A stretch of 32,244 nt of DNA from Amycolatopsis sp. (lineage in GTDB: Bacteria > Actinomycetota > Actinomycetes > Mycobacteriales > Pseudonocardiaceae), in NCBI RefSeq assembly GCF_025464955.1, contig NZ_JAODNM010000063.1:1-32244 (forward strand), read 5' to 3'. The notes under the pieces were generated by a model. It had not been told where the DNA came from. It searched no databases and saw only the letters and a list, made by a program, of their open reading frames with translations. Both the position numbers and the translations under genes were made by a program. This document shows, piece after piece, positions 23,626 through 30,770 of this stretch. The first letter of the stretch is position 1, and each line of letters begins with the position of its first letter.

Positions 23626-24327
23626 TCAGTGCGGGTCGACGACGTTGGCCATGATGTGGTCCTCCATGGTGCGCCGCGCCAGCTCGCCGTCCTTGGCCTG
23701 CAGGGCCCGCCGGATGCTCTCGTGATCGAGGTGGCGATGGGCGACGCTGTGCAACGGCTGGGTCAGCTCGGCGGTGTTGATCAGGAAGTCGCTGAGGTCC
23801 CACATGCGCTGGCTCAGGTCCGCGATGATCGCGGAATCGGCCATCGCGTGGATCTGCGCGTGGAACTCGCGATTGTGGATGCGGTAGGCGTGGGCCCGCG
23901 CGATGAGGTCTTCCTCGTCGATGAGCGCCCCGATGCGGGCTGATATCTCGTTCAGGGCGCGCAGGTCCGCGTCGGTGCGGCGGGTCGCGGCGAGCGCGGC
24001 GACGGCGCCTTCCATGCCGGCGAACAGGGCGAAGAAGTCACGCACTTCCTGGGCGCCGTAACTGGCTACCCGGCACCCGACCTGCGGGATGATGGTGACC
24101 AGCCCGTCCGCGGACAGCACGCGCAGCGCCTCCATGATCGGCTGCCTGCTGACCTCGAACTCGGCGCTGAGGTCCTCCACCGACAGCTTCTGCCCGGCGG
24201 TGTAGATCCCTTCCAGCAGCCGACCTTTGATCTCCTGCTGGGCCAGCGCGCCCAACCGCATGGTGCCGCGTGCTCGCCGGTCGCCGGAACCCGCCGGGAG
24301 ATCGCTGGAACGTCCGTTGGAAACCAC
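23626..24327 (-). CDS. GntR-family regulator with FCD sensor domain
   Basis: A 233-residue FadR-subfamily GntR protein. The winged HTH spans about residues 24-90 (LAQQEIKGRLLEGIYTAG, KLSVEDLSAEFEVSRQPI, EALRVLSADGLV). The FCD ligand domain follows, with metal-binding type histidines in HNREFHAQIH, HLDHESI and MEDHI; such domains bind organic acids. The GTG at 24327 is supported by a -10 box placed for leaderless transcription; the alternative ATG at 24261 would still retain the HTH but lacks a ribosome-binding site. One copy of the five-fold AAGGAC palindrome lies 90 bp upstream (24416-24433), so this protein is a prime candidate for the regulator of those five promoters. The MarR neighbour is the other. 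Confidence 0.9.
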   Translation of the reverse strand: MVSNGRSSDLPAGSGDRRARGTMRLGALAQQEIKGRLLEGIYTAGQKLSVEDLSAEFEVSRQPIMEALRVLSADGLVTIIPQVGCRVASYGAQEVRDFFALFAGMEGAVAALAATRRTDADLRALNEISARIGALIDEEDLIARAHAYRIHNREFHAQIHAMADSAIIADLSQRMWDLSDFLINTAELTQPLHSVAHRHLDHESIRRALQAKDGELARRTMEDHIMANVVDPH

Positions 24328-24333
24328 CAGCCA

Positions 24334-24339
24334 ACTGTA
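24334..24339 (-). promoter_or_regulatory. Putative -10 box for leaderless GntR mRNA
   Basis: TACAGT on the minus strand ends 7 bases before the GTG start at 24327, so +1 would be the first base of the start codon. No ribosome-binding site is visible. The -35 region is weak. Confidence 0.4.
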
Positions 24340-24415
24340 TCTCGCCGGGACTCGCGATCGCCGGTTTCGGCAGCTGTGTCGATCACGGCGTGAGAACCGC
24401 CCGGGCGCGCAGGAT

Positions 24416-24460
24416 AAGGACTAAATGGTCCTTGACCGCGTTCCGGCTCGCGGCTAAGGT
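24416..24460 (+). promoter_or_regulatory. Composite operator-promoter C (orphan, antisense to marR)
   Basis: Operator AAGGAC-N6-GTCCTT at 24416-24433 runs into -35 box TTGACC (24432-24437), 17 bp, -10 box TAAGGT (24455-24460). Predicted +1 is near 24467 on the plus strand, 15 bases before the 3' end of the marR coding region. No plus-strand gene follows until 25225, so the transcript would be antisense to all of marR or act as a very long leader. The operator may also act on the GntR promoter about 80 bp away. Confidence 0.65.
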
Positions 24461-24481
24461 CGGGACTTGCCGGGTCGACCC

Positions 24482-24949
24482 CTATTTCTGCAGGTCCCGC
24501 GTGAACCCTGGAGCGTCGGCGAACTCGGAGAAGGTGTAGTGCCGGAGTACGTCGAGGAAGGCTTGCCGCTGGGCTGGGTCGACATGGCCGAGGAGATCCT
24601 GCTCGGCCTTCTGTGTCGCAGTTGTTGCACGCTGGCAGAGCTTGCGTCCGCGGGCGGTCAGGGTCGGCCGGCGAGCCCTGCGGTCGCGCGGATCCGGGGT
24701 TCGGACAACCAGTCCTTTGGCCTCGAGGGAGTCCAGGGTCGCGGAGATGACGGACTTGTCGATCTTGACGAGTGTGGACAACTCCAGCTGGGTCATCGGC
24801 GAGGACATCAGCGCGACCATCACGAAGTGTTCTTTGAGGGTCACCCCGGTCGCCTCCAGCGCGGCGGACTTACTTTGGCCGAATCCGAGCCAAGCGCGGT
24901 TCAGTAGCCAATTGACGTCGCCGTGCAACGGATGTTCGGAGCCTTCCAT
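24482..24949 (-). CDS. MarR-family regulator
   Basis: A 155-residue MarR-family winged-helix protein. The HTH and wing span about residues 38-98: FVMVALMSSPMTQLELSTLVKID in two helices, KSVISATLDSLEAKGLVVR as recognition helix, and the wing with DPRDRRARRPTLTARGRKL. Terminal helices would form the dimer interface. Such proteins usually bind a palindrome near their own or a divergent gene and release it on binding a phenolic ligand. It is divergent from the alpha/beta hydrolase operon starting at 25225. The ATG at 24949 has no ribosome-binding site but a -10 box in leaderless position. It is a second candidate for the AAGGAC palindrome regulon, or it may act on the TTGRCAA repeats at 25035-25079. 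Confidence 0.9.
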   Translation of the reverse strand: MEGSEHPLHGDVNWLLNRAWLGFGQSKSAALEATGVTLKEHFVMVALMSSPMTQLELSTLVKIDKSVISATLDSLEAKGLVVRTPDPRDRRARRPTLTARGRKLCQRATTATQKAEQDLLGHVDPAQRQAFLDVLRHYTFSEFADAPGFTRDLQK

Positions 24950-24955
24950 TCCGGC

Positions 24956-24961
24956 ATCGTA
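24956..24961 (-). promoter_or_regulatory. Putative -10 box for leaderless marR mRNA
   Basis: TACGAT on the minus strand ends 7 bases before the ATG at 24949, predicting +1 on the start codon. No Shine-Dalgarno is present. The -35 match is poor. Confidence 0.45.
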
Positions 24962-25035
24962 CCCAATGTCCGCGCCGTCGCGTCATCAGATCGAGACCGC
25001 GCCGCTCGGCCGCGGGTGTCCTCATCGGACTAGTC

Positions 25036-25064
25036 TTGACAAAGAACATCTTGGCAAATACCAT
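25036..25064 (+). promoter_or_regulatory. Promoter of the alpha/beta hydrolase operon, within 15-bp repeats
   Basis: TTGACA (25036-25041), 17 bp, TACCAT (25059-25064); +1 near 25071, leaving a leader of about 154 bases to the ATG at 25225. The promoter is embedded in three tandem degenerate 15-bp units beginning CTTGACA (25035), CTTGGCA (25050) and CCTGGCA (25065); the first two agree at 12 of 15 positions. They are candidate regulator sites, most simply for the divergent MarR. Confidence 0.6.
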
Positions 25065-25104
25065 CCTGGCAGGGTCGATCGTGGATCCTGAGTTGACGAG
25101 ACCG

Positions 25105-25132
25105 CTCCGGCTGCCGCTTCGCCCAGCCGGAG
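25105..25132 (+). other. Hairpin in the 5' leader of the alpha/beta hydrolase operon
   Basis: CTCCGGCTG and CAGCCGGAG form a perfect 9-bp stem with a 10-base loop. It has no T-run after it, so it is not a simple terminator. It lies about 90 bases upstream of the start codon at 25225 and may stabilise the mRNA or be incidental. Confidence 0.4.
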
Positions 25133-25224
25133 GCGAGTCGGTCAGTGTCCCTTCGCGCTTGACCGGTAGCCGACGCGTGGTGCCACGAGCGATATTCCAG
25201 TAACCGTGACAAGGAGAAAAAGGC

Positions 25225-25932
25225 ATGAGCGACTCAAGCTCGGTCAGTGCGGCAGTCGACCGGCCGGTGATTCTCATCAACGGCATGGGGTCGAACTTCG
25301 AATCCCTGTGGCGGCGGAACGGCTGGGTCGACCAACTGGAGGCGGCGGGCCGGGCCGTGATCGGGGTGGATCTTCCCGGCCATGGAACCGCGAAAGACTC
25401 CGCTCAGCGCGACGCCGCAGACCTCCTCCTCGAGGAGGCCGCCAAGCACGGTTCGGTCGACGCCATCGGGTTCTCCGCCGGTGCGTGGGCGTTGCTGCTC
25501 GCGGCGAGCGAGCAGCCGGACCTGTTCGAGCGGATCGCCGTTCTCGCCGCCGCCGACGCCGTGCTGACCGGCGGGATGCACAGCGCGGCCATGAACCAGC
25601 CGCTGATCGACAGTCTGCGTTCGTCGGAACCCACGGACAATCCCATGGTGAACCTGCTTCGCGGGATCATCGCCGACGCCGGCAACGATCCGGCGGCGAT
25701 CGCGGACTATCTCGCGGCGAGCAAGCGCTTCGTCACCGTCGAAGGCCTGGGCCTGATCACGGCCAACGCGCTGGTCATCGACGGCGGCGCGGACGGCGCC
25801 GGCCAGTCGGAGCTGGTGGCCACGACGATCCCGAAGGCAGAGCACGTGACCCTCGACGGCGCGGACCACTTCGAGATCCCCACCCTCGCGAAGTCCTTGG
25901 ATGTCGTCGTTTCGTTCATCACCAACGACTAG
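25225..25932 (+). CDS. Alpha/beta hydrolase
   Basis: A 235-residue alpha/beta-hydrolase. PVILINGMGSN (14-24) fits the oxyanion-hole strand, the nucleophile elbow is IGFSAGAW (Ser84) and the likely base is His215 in DGADHFEIP; the acid is probably an Asp in VIDGGADG. The fold is short, with a small cap. The ATG follows AAGGAGAAAAAGGC. It is the first gene of a plus-strand operon with a FAD monooxygenase, a crotonase-like protein and an NAD(P)-binding protein, so it may hydrolyse a ring-opened or ester intermediate. It is not closely similar to the C-C hydrolase at 15019; the catalytic-histidine context GADHFEIP differs. Confidence 0.85.
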   Translation: MSDSSSVSAAVDRPVILINGMGSNFESLWRRNGWVDQLEAAGRAVIGVDLPGHGTAKDSAQRDAADLLLEEAAKHGSVDAIGFSAGAWALLLAASEQPDLFERIAVLAAADAVLTGGMHSAAMNQPLIDSLRSSEPTDNPMVNLLRGIIADAGNDPAAIADYLAASKRFVTVEGLGLITANALVIDGGADGAGQSELVATTIPKAEHVTLDGADHFEIPTLAKSLDVVVSFITND

Positions 25933-26006
25933 TAAACGGCACGGGAGCTCAGCGCCGCCGTATCGCTGTCACCGAACTCACACCGTTGTGACGAGGAGAA
26001 GTTGAA

Positions 26007-27689
26007 ATGACCGACAATCCCGAAGTCCTGATCATCGGTGGTGGTCCCGTCGGCTTGAGTGCCGCGCTGGCCCTCGGCCGCGCGGGCATCACCTGCTTGG
26101 TGCTGGAACGGCGTACCGAGTTCTCCAGGTATCCCAAGGCCAATGGGGTACACGCGCGGACGATGGAGATCTTCCGGGAATGGGCGGTTGCCGAACCGGT
26201 GAAGGCGTTGACCGCCGGCATGCCCAACGAGATCACCATCGCCTGGATGACCCGCTTGAACGGGATCGAGATCGGACAGCTCGTCCTCGGCGGGAGCGAG
26301 GAGCTTGCCCGCGTCTTCTCCCAGCAGTCGCCGGAGATGATGTCGACCGTGGGACAGCACATGTTCGAGCCGGTGCTCGCCGAGGTCGCCGGCGATCTGG
26401 ACAGCGTGACCATCGAACTCGGCTGCGAGGTCGTCGATCTCATCTCCGGCGAGGATTCGGTCACGGTGACCTACACCGACCAGGCCGGAGCGCCGCACTC
26501 CGTCGTCGCGCAGTACGTGATCGGGGCGGACGGTATCCGCAGTATCGCCCGGCGCGCGCTGGGGATCGGTGAGCACGGTGAGGCGTCGCTGGGAACAGCG
26601 ATCAACGTTCAGTTCGACGCGGACCTGGATTCCGTTCTCGGTGGCCGTCGTTCGCCCATCATCTGGATCGTCAACCCCGACACCCAGGGAGCGTTCATTC
26701 GCGACAGTCCCACCCGGTGGCGGTACAACTTCGAGATCCCGCCCGGCGCCGACGTCGACGCGGTCACCCAAGATCGTTGTGAGCGGGAAGTCGCCGCCGC
26801 GATCGGTGCGGTCGTGCCGTTCACCATTCACCAAGTTTGGTCCTGGGGTCACGATCAGGCGGTCACTGACAGGTGGCGCGAGGGCCGGGTCTTCTTGGCC
26901 GGCGACGCCGCGCACCATTTCCCGCCGCATGGCGGATTCGGGATGAACAGCGGAATACAGGACGCGCACAACCTGGCCTGGAAACTGATCGCGAGCTTGC
27001 GATGGGGTGCCGGCGACGGTCTGCTCGAGTCGTACGAGGCCGAGCGGCTCCCGGTGGCGGAGTTCAACGGTGAAAAGATGATGGAGAACACGCGTCAGAT
27101 GGAGAAGACCGGATTCCTGTCGCAGGACAAGAGTCTGCTTTCGGTCATCGAGACCGACGCCGGAGAACCCGCGCGCCGCGCGATCGCCGAAGGCATTCCC
27201 GCGCAACGAGACCAGCTCGCCTCGCACGGACAGCAGTTCGGATACCAATATGTCAGTGCCGCGATTGTGCCTGATGGAACCGAGCTGATCGAGTCGAGCG
27301 TCGCCGAATACCGGCAGACCGCCCGGCCGGGTGCGCGGGCGCCGCACTCCTGGGTGTGTCTCGGCGGCGAGCGGATTTCGACGATCGACGTCTACGACGG
27401 CGGGTTCGTCCTGCTTACCGGCCCGGACAACGCCGGCTGGGTGCGGGCCGCCGAGCAGGTTCGTGCCGAACTTGCCGTGCCGGTCAAGGTGCTCGGCCTG
27501 GGCACCGACCTGGTTCCGGTCGATGAGCTCCTCGGCGACCTCCTGGGGCGTTATGGCCTTGGGACGACTGGCGCGCTGCTAGTCCGGCCGGACGGGTTCG
27601 TCGGCTTTCGCTCGGCCGGGCGGGACGACGACGAGCCCGGGGCGTTGAGCGGCGCGCTGCGGCAAATCCTGGACAGGAGCGTTTCATGA
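26007..27689 (+). CDS. FAD-dependent aromatic monooxygenase, copy 2
   Basis: A 560-residue class A flavin hydroxylase with the FAD motif GGGPVG (11-16), the DG motif in IGADGIRS and the GD motif GRVFLAGDAAHHFPPHGGFGMN. The C-terminal thioredoxin-like part ends with LLVRPDGFVGFRS. It is homologous over its whole length to the monooxygenase at 10906-12633 (shared WIVNPDTQGAF or INPDTQGAF, GQQFG, TARPGA.APH blocks), but many residues differ. It probably hydroxylates a phenolic or heteroaromatic ring using NAD(P)H. GAGGAGA precedes the ATG. Its stop overlaps the crotonase-like gene by ATGA. Confidence 0.92.
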   Translation: MTDNPEVLIIGGGPVGLSAALALGRAGITCLVLERRTEFSRYPKANGVHARTMEIFREWAVAEPVKALTAGMPNEITIAWMTRLNGIEIGQLVLGGSEELARVFSQQSPEMMSTVGQHMFEPVLAEVAGDLDSVTIELGCEVVDLISGEDSVTVTYTDQAGAPHSVVAQYVIGADGIRSIARRALGIGEHGEASLGTAINVQFDADLDSVLGGRRSPIIWIVNPDTQGAFIRDSPTRWRYNFEIPPGADVDAVTQDRCEREVAAAIGAVVPFTIHQVWSWGHDQAVTDRWREGRVFLAGDAAHHFPPHGGFGMNSGIQDAHNLAWKLIASLRWGAGDGLLESYEAERLPVAEFNGEKMMENTRQMEKTGFLSQDKSLLSVIETDAGEPARRAIAEGIPAQRDQLASHGQQFGYQYVSAAIVPDGTELIESSVAEYRQTARPGARAPHSWVCLGGERISTIDVYDGGFVLLTGPDNAGWVRAAEQVRAELAVPVKVLGLGTDLVPVDELLGDLLGRYGLGTTGALLVRPDGFVGFRSAGRDDDEPGALSGALRQILDRSVS

Positions 27690-28543
27690 GCAATCCGGGT
27701 ACGTCCGAGGTATCGCTGATCCGGAATGACGTGGTTCGGCTCCGGGAGGTTTCCGCGGGCTGCTTCGCGGTGGTGATCGACAATCCACCCTTCAACCTGG
27801 TTGATTCCCCGGTGTTCGCCGGTCTGCAGTCGGTCAGGTCATTCGCCGAGGATTCGGCGAATGGGGTTCGGGTGCTCGTTTTCGCAAGCGCGAACCCGGA
27901 GTTCTTCATCAACCACGTGGGCCTCGACATCTCCGACGAGGGAGTGTCCGAACCCATGGTGATCCACCAGGAGTGGCCCGCCTTCAGTCATTGGCTCAGC
28001 TCGAGCCCGGTGGTCACCATCGCGACCCTGCGCGGACGGGCTCGCGGGTTTGGCTGCGAGTTCGCCCTGAGCGCCGACATGCGCTTCGCCAGCAAGGAGA
28101 ACACCCGAATCGCCATGCTCGAGGTCGGGTTCGGCGCGCTGCCAGGCGGGGGCGGACTCGAATGGAGCCAACTCCTCGCCGGCCGCGCACGAGCCATGGA
28201 GTTCGTGCTGAGCTCCGAGGATTTCGACGCTGATACCGCGGAGTTGTACGGCTTGGTGAATCGGTCCATTCCGGACGCGGAGCTCGACGCCCACGTATAC
28301 CGGCTTGCTCGTCGCATCGCGAGCTTCAACCCGGCCGCGATCGCGATGGTCAAGAGCTATCTCACGAAACGCCAAGCCATTCCACTTCCGGCAGACCTGG
28401 CCGATATCGGTGCTGCCGCGGGAAGCCTGCTGTCGACGGACGCTGGCCAGGCCGTCGTCGGCCGTATCATGGCCAAGGCGGGCGGTGTCCCGTTCGACTA
28501 CCAGACGGAACTCGACCTGCCAAAACTCTGCGACACGCCCTGA
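27686..28543 (+). CDS. Enoyl-CoA hydratase/isomerase (crotonase) family protein
   Basis: A 285-residue crotonase-fold protein. The oxyanion-hole segments are near FFINHVGLD (73-81) and RARGFGCEFALSAD (118-131). The two catalytic glutamates of enoyl-CoA hydratase match Glu125 (GCEFALS) and Glu146 (AMLEVGFG), followed by ALPGGGGLEW. Hydration of an enoyl-CoA is therefore possible, but some crotonases act on ring diketones by C-C hydrolysis, which would also suit the neighbouring monooxygenase and hydrolase. No CoA ligase is present in the window, so a CoA-independent reaction deserves consideration. The start at 27686 overlaps the monooxygenase stop. Confidence 0.87.
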   Translation: MSNPGTSEVSLIRNDVVRLREVSAGCFAVVIDNPPFNLVDSPVFAGLQSVRSFAEDSANGVRVLVFASANPEFFINHVGLDISDEGVSEPMVIHQEWPAFSHWLSSSPVVTIATLRGRARGFGCEFALSADMRFASKENTRIAMLEVGFGALPGGGGLEWSQLLAGRARAMEFVLSSEDFDADTAELYGLVNRSIPDAELDAHVYRLARRIASFNPAAIAMVKSYLTKRQAIPLPADLADIGAAAGSLLSTDAGQAVVGRIMAKAGGVPFDYQTELDLPKLCDTP

Positions 28544-28565
28544 CTTTTCCTTGGGAGCTTCAACT

Positions 28566-29231
28566 ATGTCTCGAACCGCGCTGCTGCTCGGTGGCACCGG
28601 ACTCGTCGGCAGTCACTGCCTGGACCAGCTCGTCACCGACAACCGGTACAGCCGGATCACGGTGCTGACCCGCCGGCCTTTCCCTGGCTTCGACGAGTCC
28701 GAGGGGCGTCTGGACGTCCGCGTTGTCGATTTCGATCGGCTCGCCGAGCAATGGGACTTCAAGGCCACCGACGTCTACTGCTGCCTCGGCACCACGATGA
28801 ACTCCTCCCGAGAGGAGTTCCGGCGCGTCGATCACGACTATCCGGTCGAGGCGGCGCGGCTGGCCCATGGCGCCGGAGCGCAGCGACTCGCGATCGTCTC
28901 AGCAGTCGGTGCCAACGCCCGGTCGCGAATCTCGCTGTTGCGGGTCAAGGGGGAGACCGAGCGTGACGTCGCAGCCCTCGGCTACGGCAGTGTCGAGATC
29001 TTCCAGCCCGGGACGCTGCTCGGCGACCGCACGAAACGGCGCTCCGGACAGGGGATCGCGAACGCAGTCGGACCCGTCGCCGCCCATGTGATGGCGGGTC
29101 CGCTCAGGCGCTTCCGGCCGGTCGGGTCCGAGGTCGTGGCGAGGGCGATGATCGCCGCCCTGCAGCTGGACAACCCAGGGGTACATACGCACACCAACAA
29201 GGAGATCCTGGCACTGGCCGCAACCACCTGA
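28566..29231 (+). CDS. NAD(P)-binding oxidoreductase (atypical SDR)
   Basis: A 221-residue atypical SDR with the nucleotide motif LLGGTGLVGSH (7-17), a CCLGTTM segment where the second core strand ends (about 77-83), and IVSAVGANARS. It resembles the small HTATIP2/YwnB-like NAD(P)H-binding proteins, with KGETERDVAALG replacing the YxxxK region. Its activity is unknown; a ketone or quinone reductase role would fit. GGGAG precedes the ATG at 28566, 22 bp after the crotonase stop. It is the last gene of the operon and is followed by a strong hairpin. Confidence 0.8.
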   Translation: MSRTALLLGGTGLVGSHCLDQLVTDNRYSRITVLTRRPFPGFDESEGRLDVRVVDFDRLAEQWDFKATDVYCCLGTTMNSSREEFRRVDHDYPVEAARLAHGAGAQRLAIVSAVGANARSRISLLRVKGETERDVAALGYGSVEIFQPGTLLGDRTKRRSGQGIANAVGPVAAHVMAGPLRRFRPVGSEVVARAMIAALQLDNPGVHTHTNKEILALAATT

Positions 29232-29240
29232 CCAGCCAAT

Positions 29241-29272
29241 CGACCACCTGACCCTGACCGGTCAGGTGGTCG
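29241..29272. terminator. Bidirectional hairpin terminator
   Basis: A perfect inverted repeat with 13-bp arms (CGACCACCTGACC / GGTCAGGTGGTCG) and a 6-base loop lies between the convergent stops at 29231 and 29281. It has no T-run, as is common for actinobacterial terminators. Confidence 0.8.
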
Positions 29273-29280
29273 AAGCCCGG

Positions 29281-29748
29281 TTACTCGAACCGTTCCCAGA
29301 GCAGGACAGCGGTAAGTTCTCGGCCGCCGTACGGCAGGGTTTCCGGGTTGGTCAGTTCGAGGCGTGGCTCGACCAGGACGACCTCGCGGGCCGCGGGCGT
29401 GTGGACCCAGTTGGGGAACAGGCTCACCTCCGGGTAGTGGACGACAATCGAATCGCGCTCGACGTGGTAGCGCCCGGCGTACGCCACATAGCCACGGGCG
29501 GCTTCGGCGGACTCGGCGTCGGTACCGTCGCCGAGTCCGCCGGCCTGATACCTGGAGCGGCCGAGCCGCATGAGCTGTACGGACATGAAGCCGTCCACTG
29601 TGTAGACGAGGTAGCCCACGGCGTCGTTTCCCAACGGGTATCCCACGAGCGCACCGGCCCCGTCCCGGACCTCATAGGACACCAACCGCCAGGAACCCAC
29701 GAGACGCTCCCGAAGTGGTCGGGAATCAGCGCCAGCTTGCACGGACAT
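29281..29748 (-). CDS. Lipocalin-like domain protein
   Basis: A 155-residue protein with the N-terminal LVGSWRLVSYE (16-26) and following YLVYTVDGFMSVQLMR strands that mark the small lipocalin-like (Lipocalin_5) family. The rest is beta-rich: GRYHVERDSIVVHYPEVSL and LELTNPETLPY. No signal peptide is seen. Family members occur in fungal and bacterial secondary-metabolite and catabolic clusters, where they probably bind or isomerise a small hydrophobic compound; the exact activity here is unknown. AAGGA precedes the ATG at 29748, and the gene follows the azoreductase-like gene by 34 bp, so both belong to the operon from composite promoter D. Confidence 0.82.
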   Translation of the reverse strand: MSVQAGADSRPLRERLVGSWRLVSYEVRDGAGALVGYPLGNDAVGYLVYTVDGFMSVQLMRLGRSRYQAGGLGDGTDAESAEAARGYVAYAGRYHVERDSIVVHYPEVSLFPNWVHTPAAREVVLVEPRLELTNPETLPYGGRELTAVLLWERFE

Positions 29749-29782
29749 GGTTGTCCTTCCCGGTGAATCCGAGGGGTGGGGG

Positions 29783-30433
29783 TCAGACTCGCAAAGTGCC
29801 GGCGAGGCTGCGGCCGTGCTCGTGTGCGGTCTGCTCGGCGGCGGTGCGGAACTGCTTGGCCAGCTCCTTGAACGGTTTGAACGCCGGGTTCACCTCGGCC
29901 AGGGTGAACTCCAGCTCGACGACCTTCAGCTCCAGCTTCCACACGTCGGCGAGAATGCGGTGCATCCAGGCGGTGGCATGATCCCATCCTTCGCGCGGTG
30001 TGCCCTGCGCGTAGCTGCCGCCGCGAACGGTCACCAGCACCGCCTGCTTGCCCGCTGTGGCGGGCTCGACGCCCGCGGTCATCCGCGGATCGCAGATCAC
30101 CAGGTCCACCCAGGCCTTGAAGTGCTGCGAAACGCCGAAGTTGTACAGCGGCACCGCGAACAGCAAGGCGTCGGCGTCGATCAGTTGATCAGCGGCCTCC
30201 GCTGCCAAGGTCACGGCTTCGCGCTGTTCGGGGGAGCGGTCGCCCGCCGGCACGTACGTCGCGTTCACCGCGGTCGACCACGCGGTCGCCGGGATCGGGT
30301 CGACGCCGATATGCCGCGTGAGCACCGGTGAACGGGGGTGGGCGGTACGCCACTCCTGCTCGACGATGTCGGCGATTTCGCGGCTGTGTGAGCCTTCGAC
30401 TCGGATGCTCGCGTCGAGACGAAACAGGGACAT
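29783..30433 (-). CDS. FMN-dependent NAD(P)H oxidoreductase (azoreductase-like)
   Basis: A 216-residue flavodoxin-fold protein. The FMN phosphate loop is DASIRVEGSHSRE (8-20) and the second signature FAVPLYNFGVSQHFKAWVD (about 92-110) matches AzoR-type enzymes (PMYNF....K.W.D). RGGSYAQGTPR forms the third FMN loop. These enzymes reduce quinones, azo or nitro compounds by two electrons. In this setting it may reduce a quinone arising from catechol or hydroquinone intermediates and so limit redox stress. A perfect GGAGG lies 6 bases before the ATG. It is first in the minus operon from composite promoter D, with a 122-base leader. Confidence 0.88.
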   Translation of the reverse strand: MSLFRLDASIRVEGSHSREIADIVEQEWRTAHPRSPVLTRHIGVDPIPATAWSTAVNATYVPAGDRSPEQREAVTLAAEAADQLIDADALLFAVPLYNFGVSQHFKAWVDLVICDPRMTAGVEPATAGKQAVLVTVRGGSYAQGTPREGWDHATAWMHRILADVWKLELKVVELEFTLAEVNPAFKPFKELAKQFRTAAEQTAHEHGRSLAGTLRV

Positions 30434-30562
30434 GACGACCTCCTGGTCGCTCGGCGATCGGGAGAAACAGACGAATTATGCGGTAAGTATCTCGGCGCTC
30501 GCGCGTCGATGGGAAAAGTCAGACGCCGCAGCACGAAAGAGCTGTCCGGCAGTTCGTAATCG

Positions 30563-30607
30563 AGCGTAGTCACGTACCCGAAACCAGTCAAGGACTACTT
30601 GGTCCTT
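30563..30607 (-). promoter_or_regulatory. Composite operator-promoter D
   Basis: Operator AAGGAC-N6-GTCCTT at 30590-30607. On the minus strand it overlaps -35 box TTGACT (plus 30586-30591), then 17 bp, then -10 box TACGCT (plus 30563-30568). Predicted +1 is near 30556. It drives the azoreductase-like and lipocalin-like genes. Confidence 0.8.
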
Positions 30608-30636
30608 GCATGCGACCCCCTTTCCTTCACCTGATC

Positions 30637-30681
30637 AAGGACAAATTCGTCCTTGACTGGGACTGGGTTTCTGGTTAGCCT
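30637..30681 (+). promoter_or_regulatory. Composite operator-promoter E
   Basis: Operator AAGGAC-N6-GTCCTT at 30637-30654, symmetric out to TCAAGGAC...GTCCTTGA. It overlaps -35 box TTGACT (30653-30658), then 17 bp, then -10 box TAGCCT (30676-30681). Predicted +1 is near 30688, about 82 bases before the VOC gene. It is the intact counterpart of promoter A. Confidence 0.82.
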
Positions 30682-30770
30682 CAAGGGCAACGACGCCGTC
30701 CGGCTCTCGCCGGATCAGCGGATTCCCGAGACGCCGCGTCGACGTGCCTTCTGTCGAGAAGAGGAAAGAA

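Larger units (their letters stand above)
30434..30770. other. Divergent control region with two composite promoters
   Basis: These 337 bp between the azoreductase-like gene (minus) and the VOC gene (plus) hold no gene. They contain composite operator-promoters D and E, back to back with their operators 47 bp apart (centre to centre) and their -35 boxes facing outward. The plus-strand leader can form the small hairpin TCCGGC-TCTC-GCCGGA (30699-30714). Confidence 0.75.

Noticed and set aside
24467..24907. A protein-coding gene downstream of composite promoter C on the plus strand
   Set aside because: The open frame there is the complement of marR, with no ribosome-binding site and no domain; an antisense RNA is the only reading I consider.
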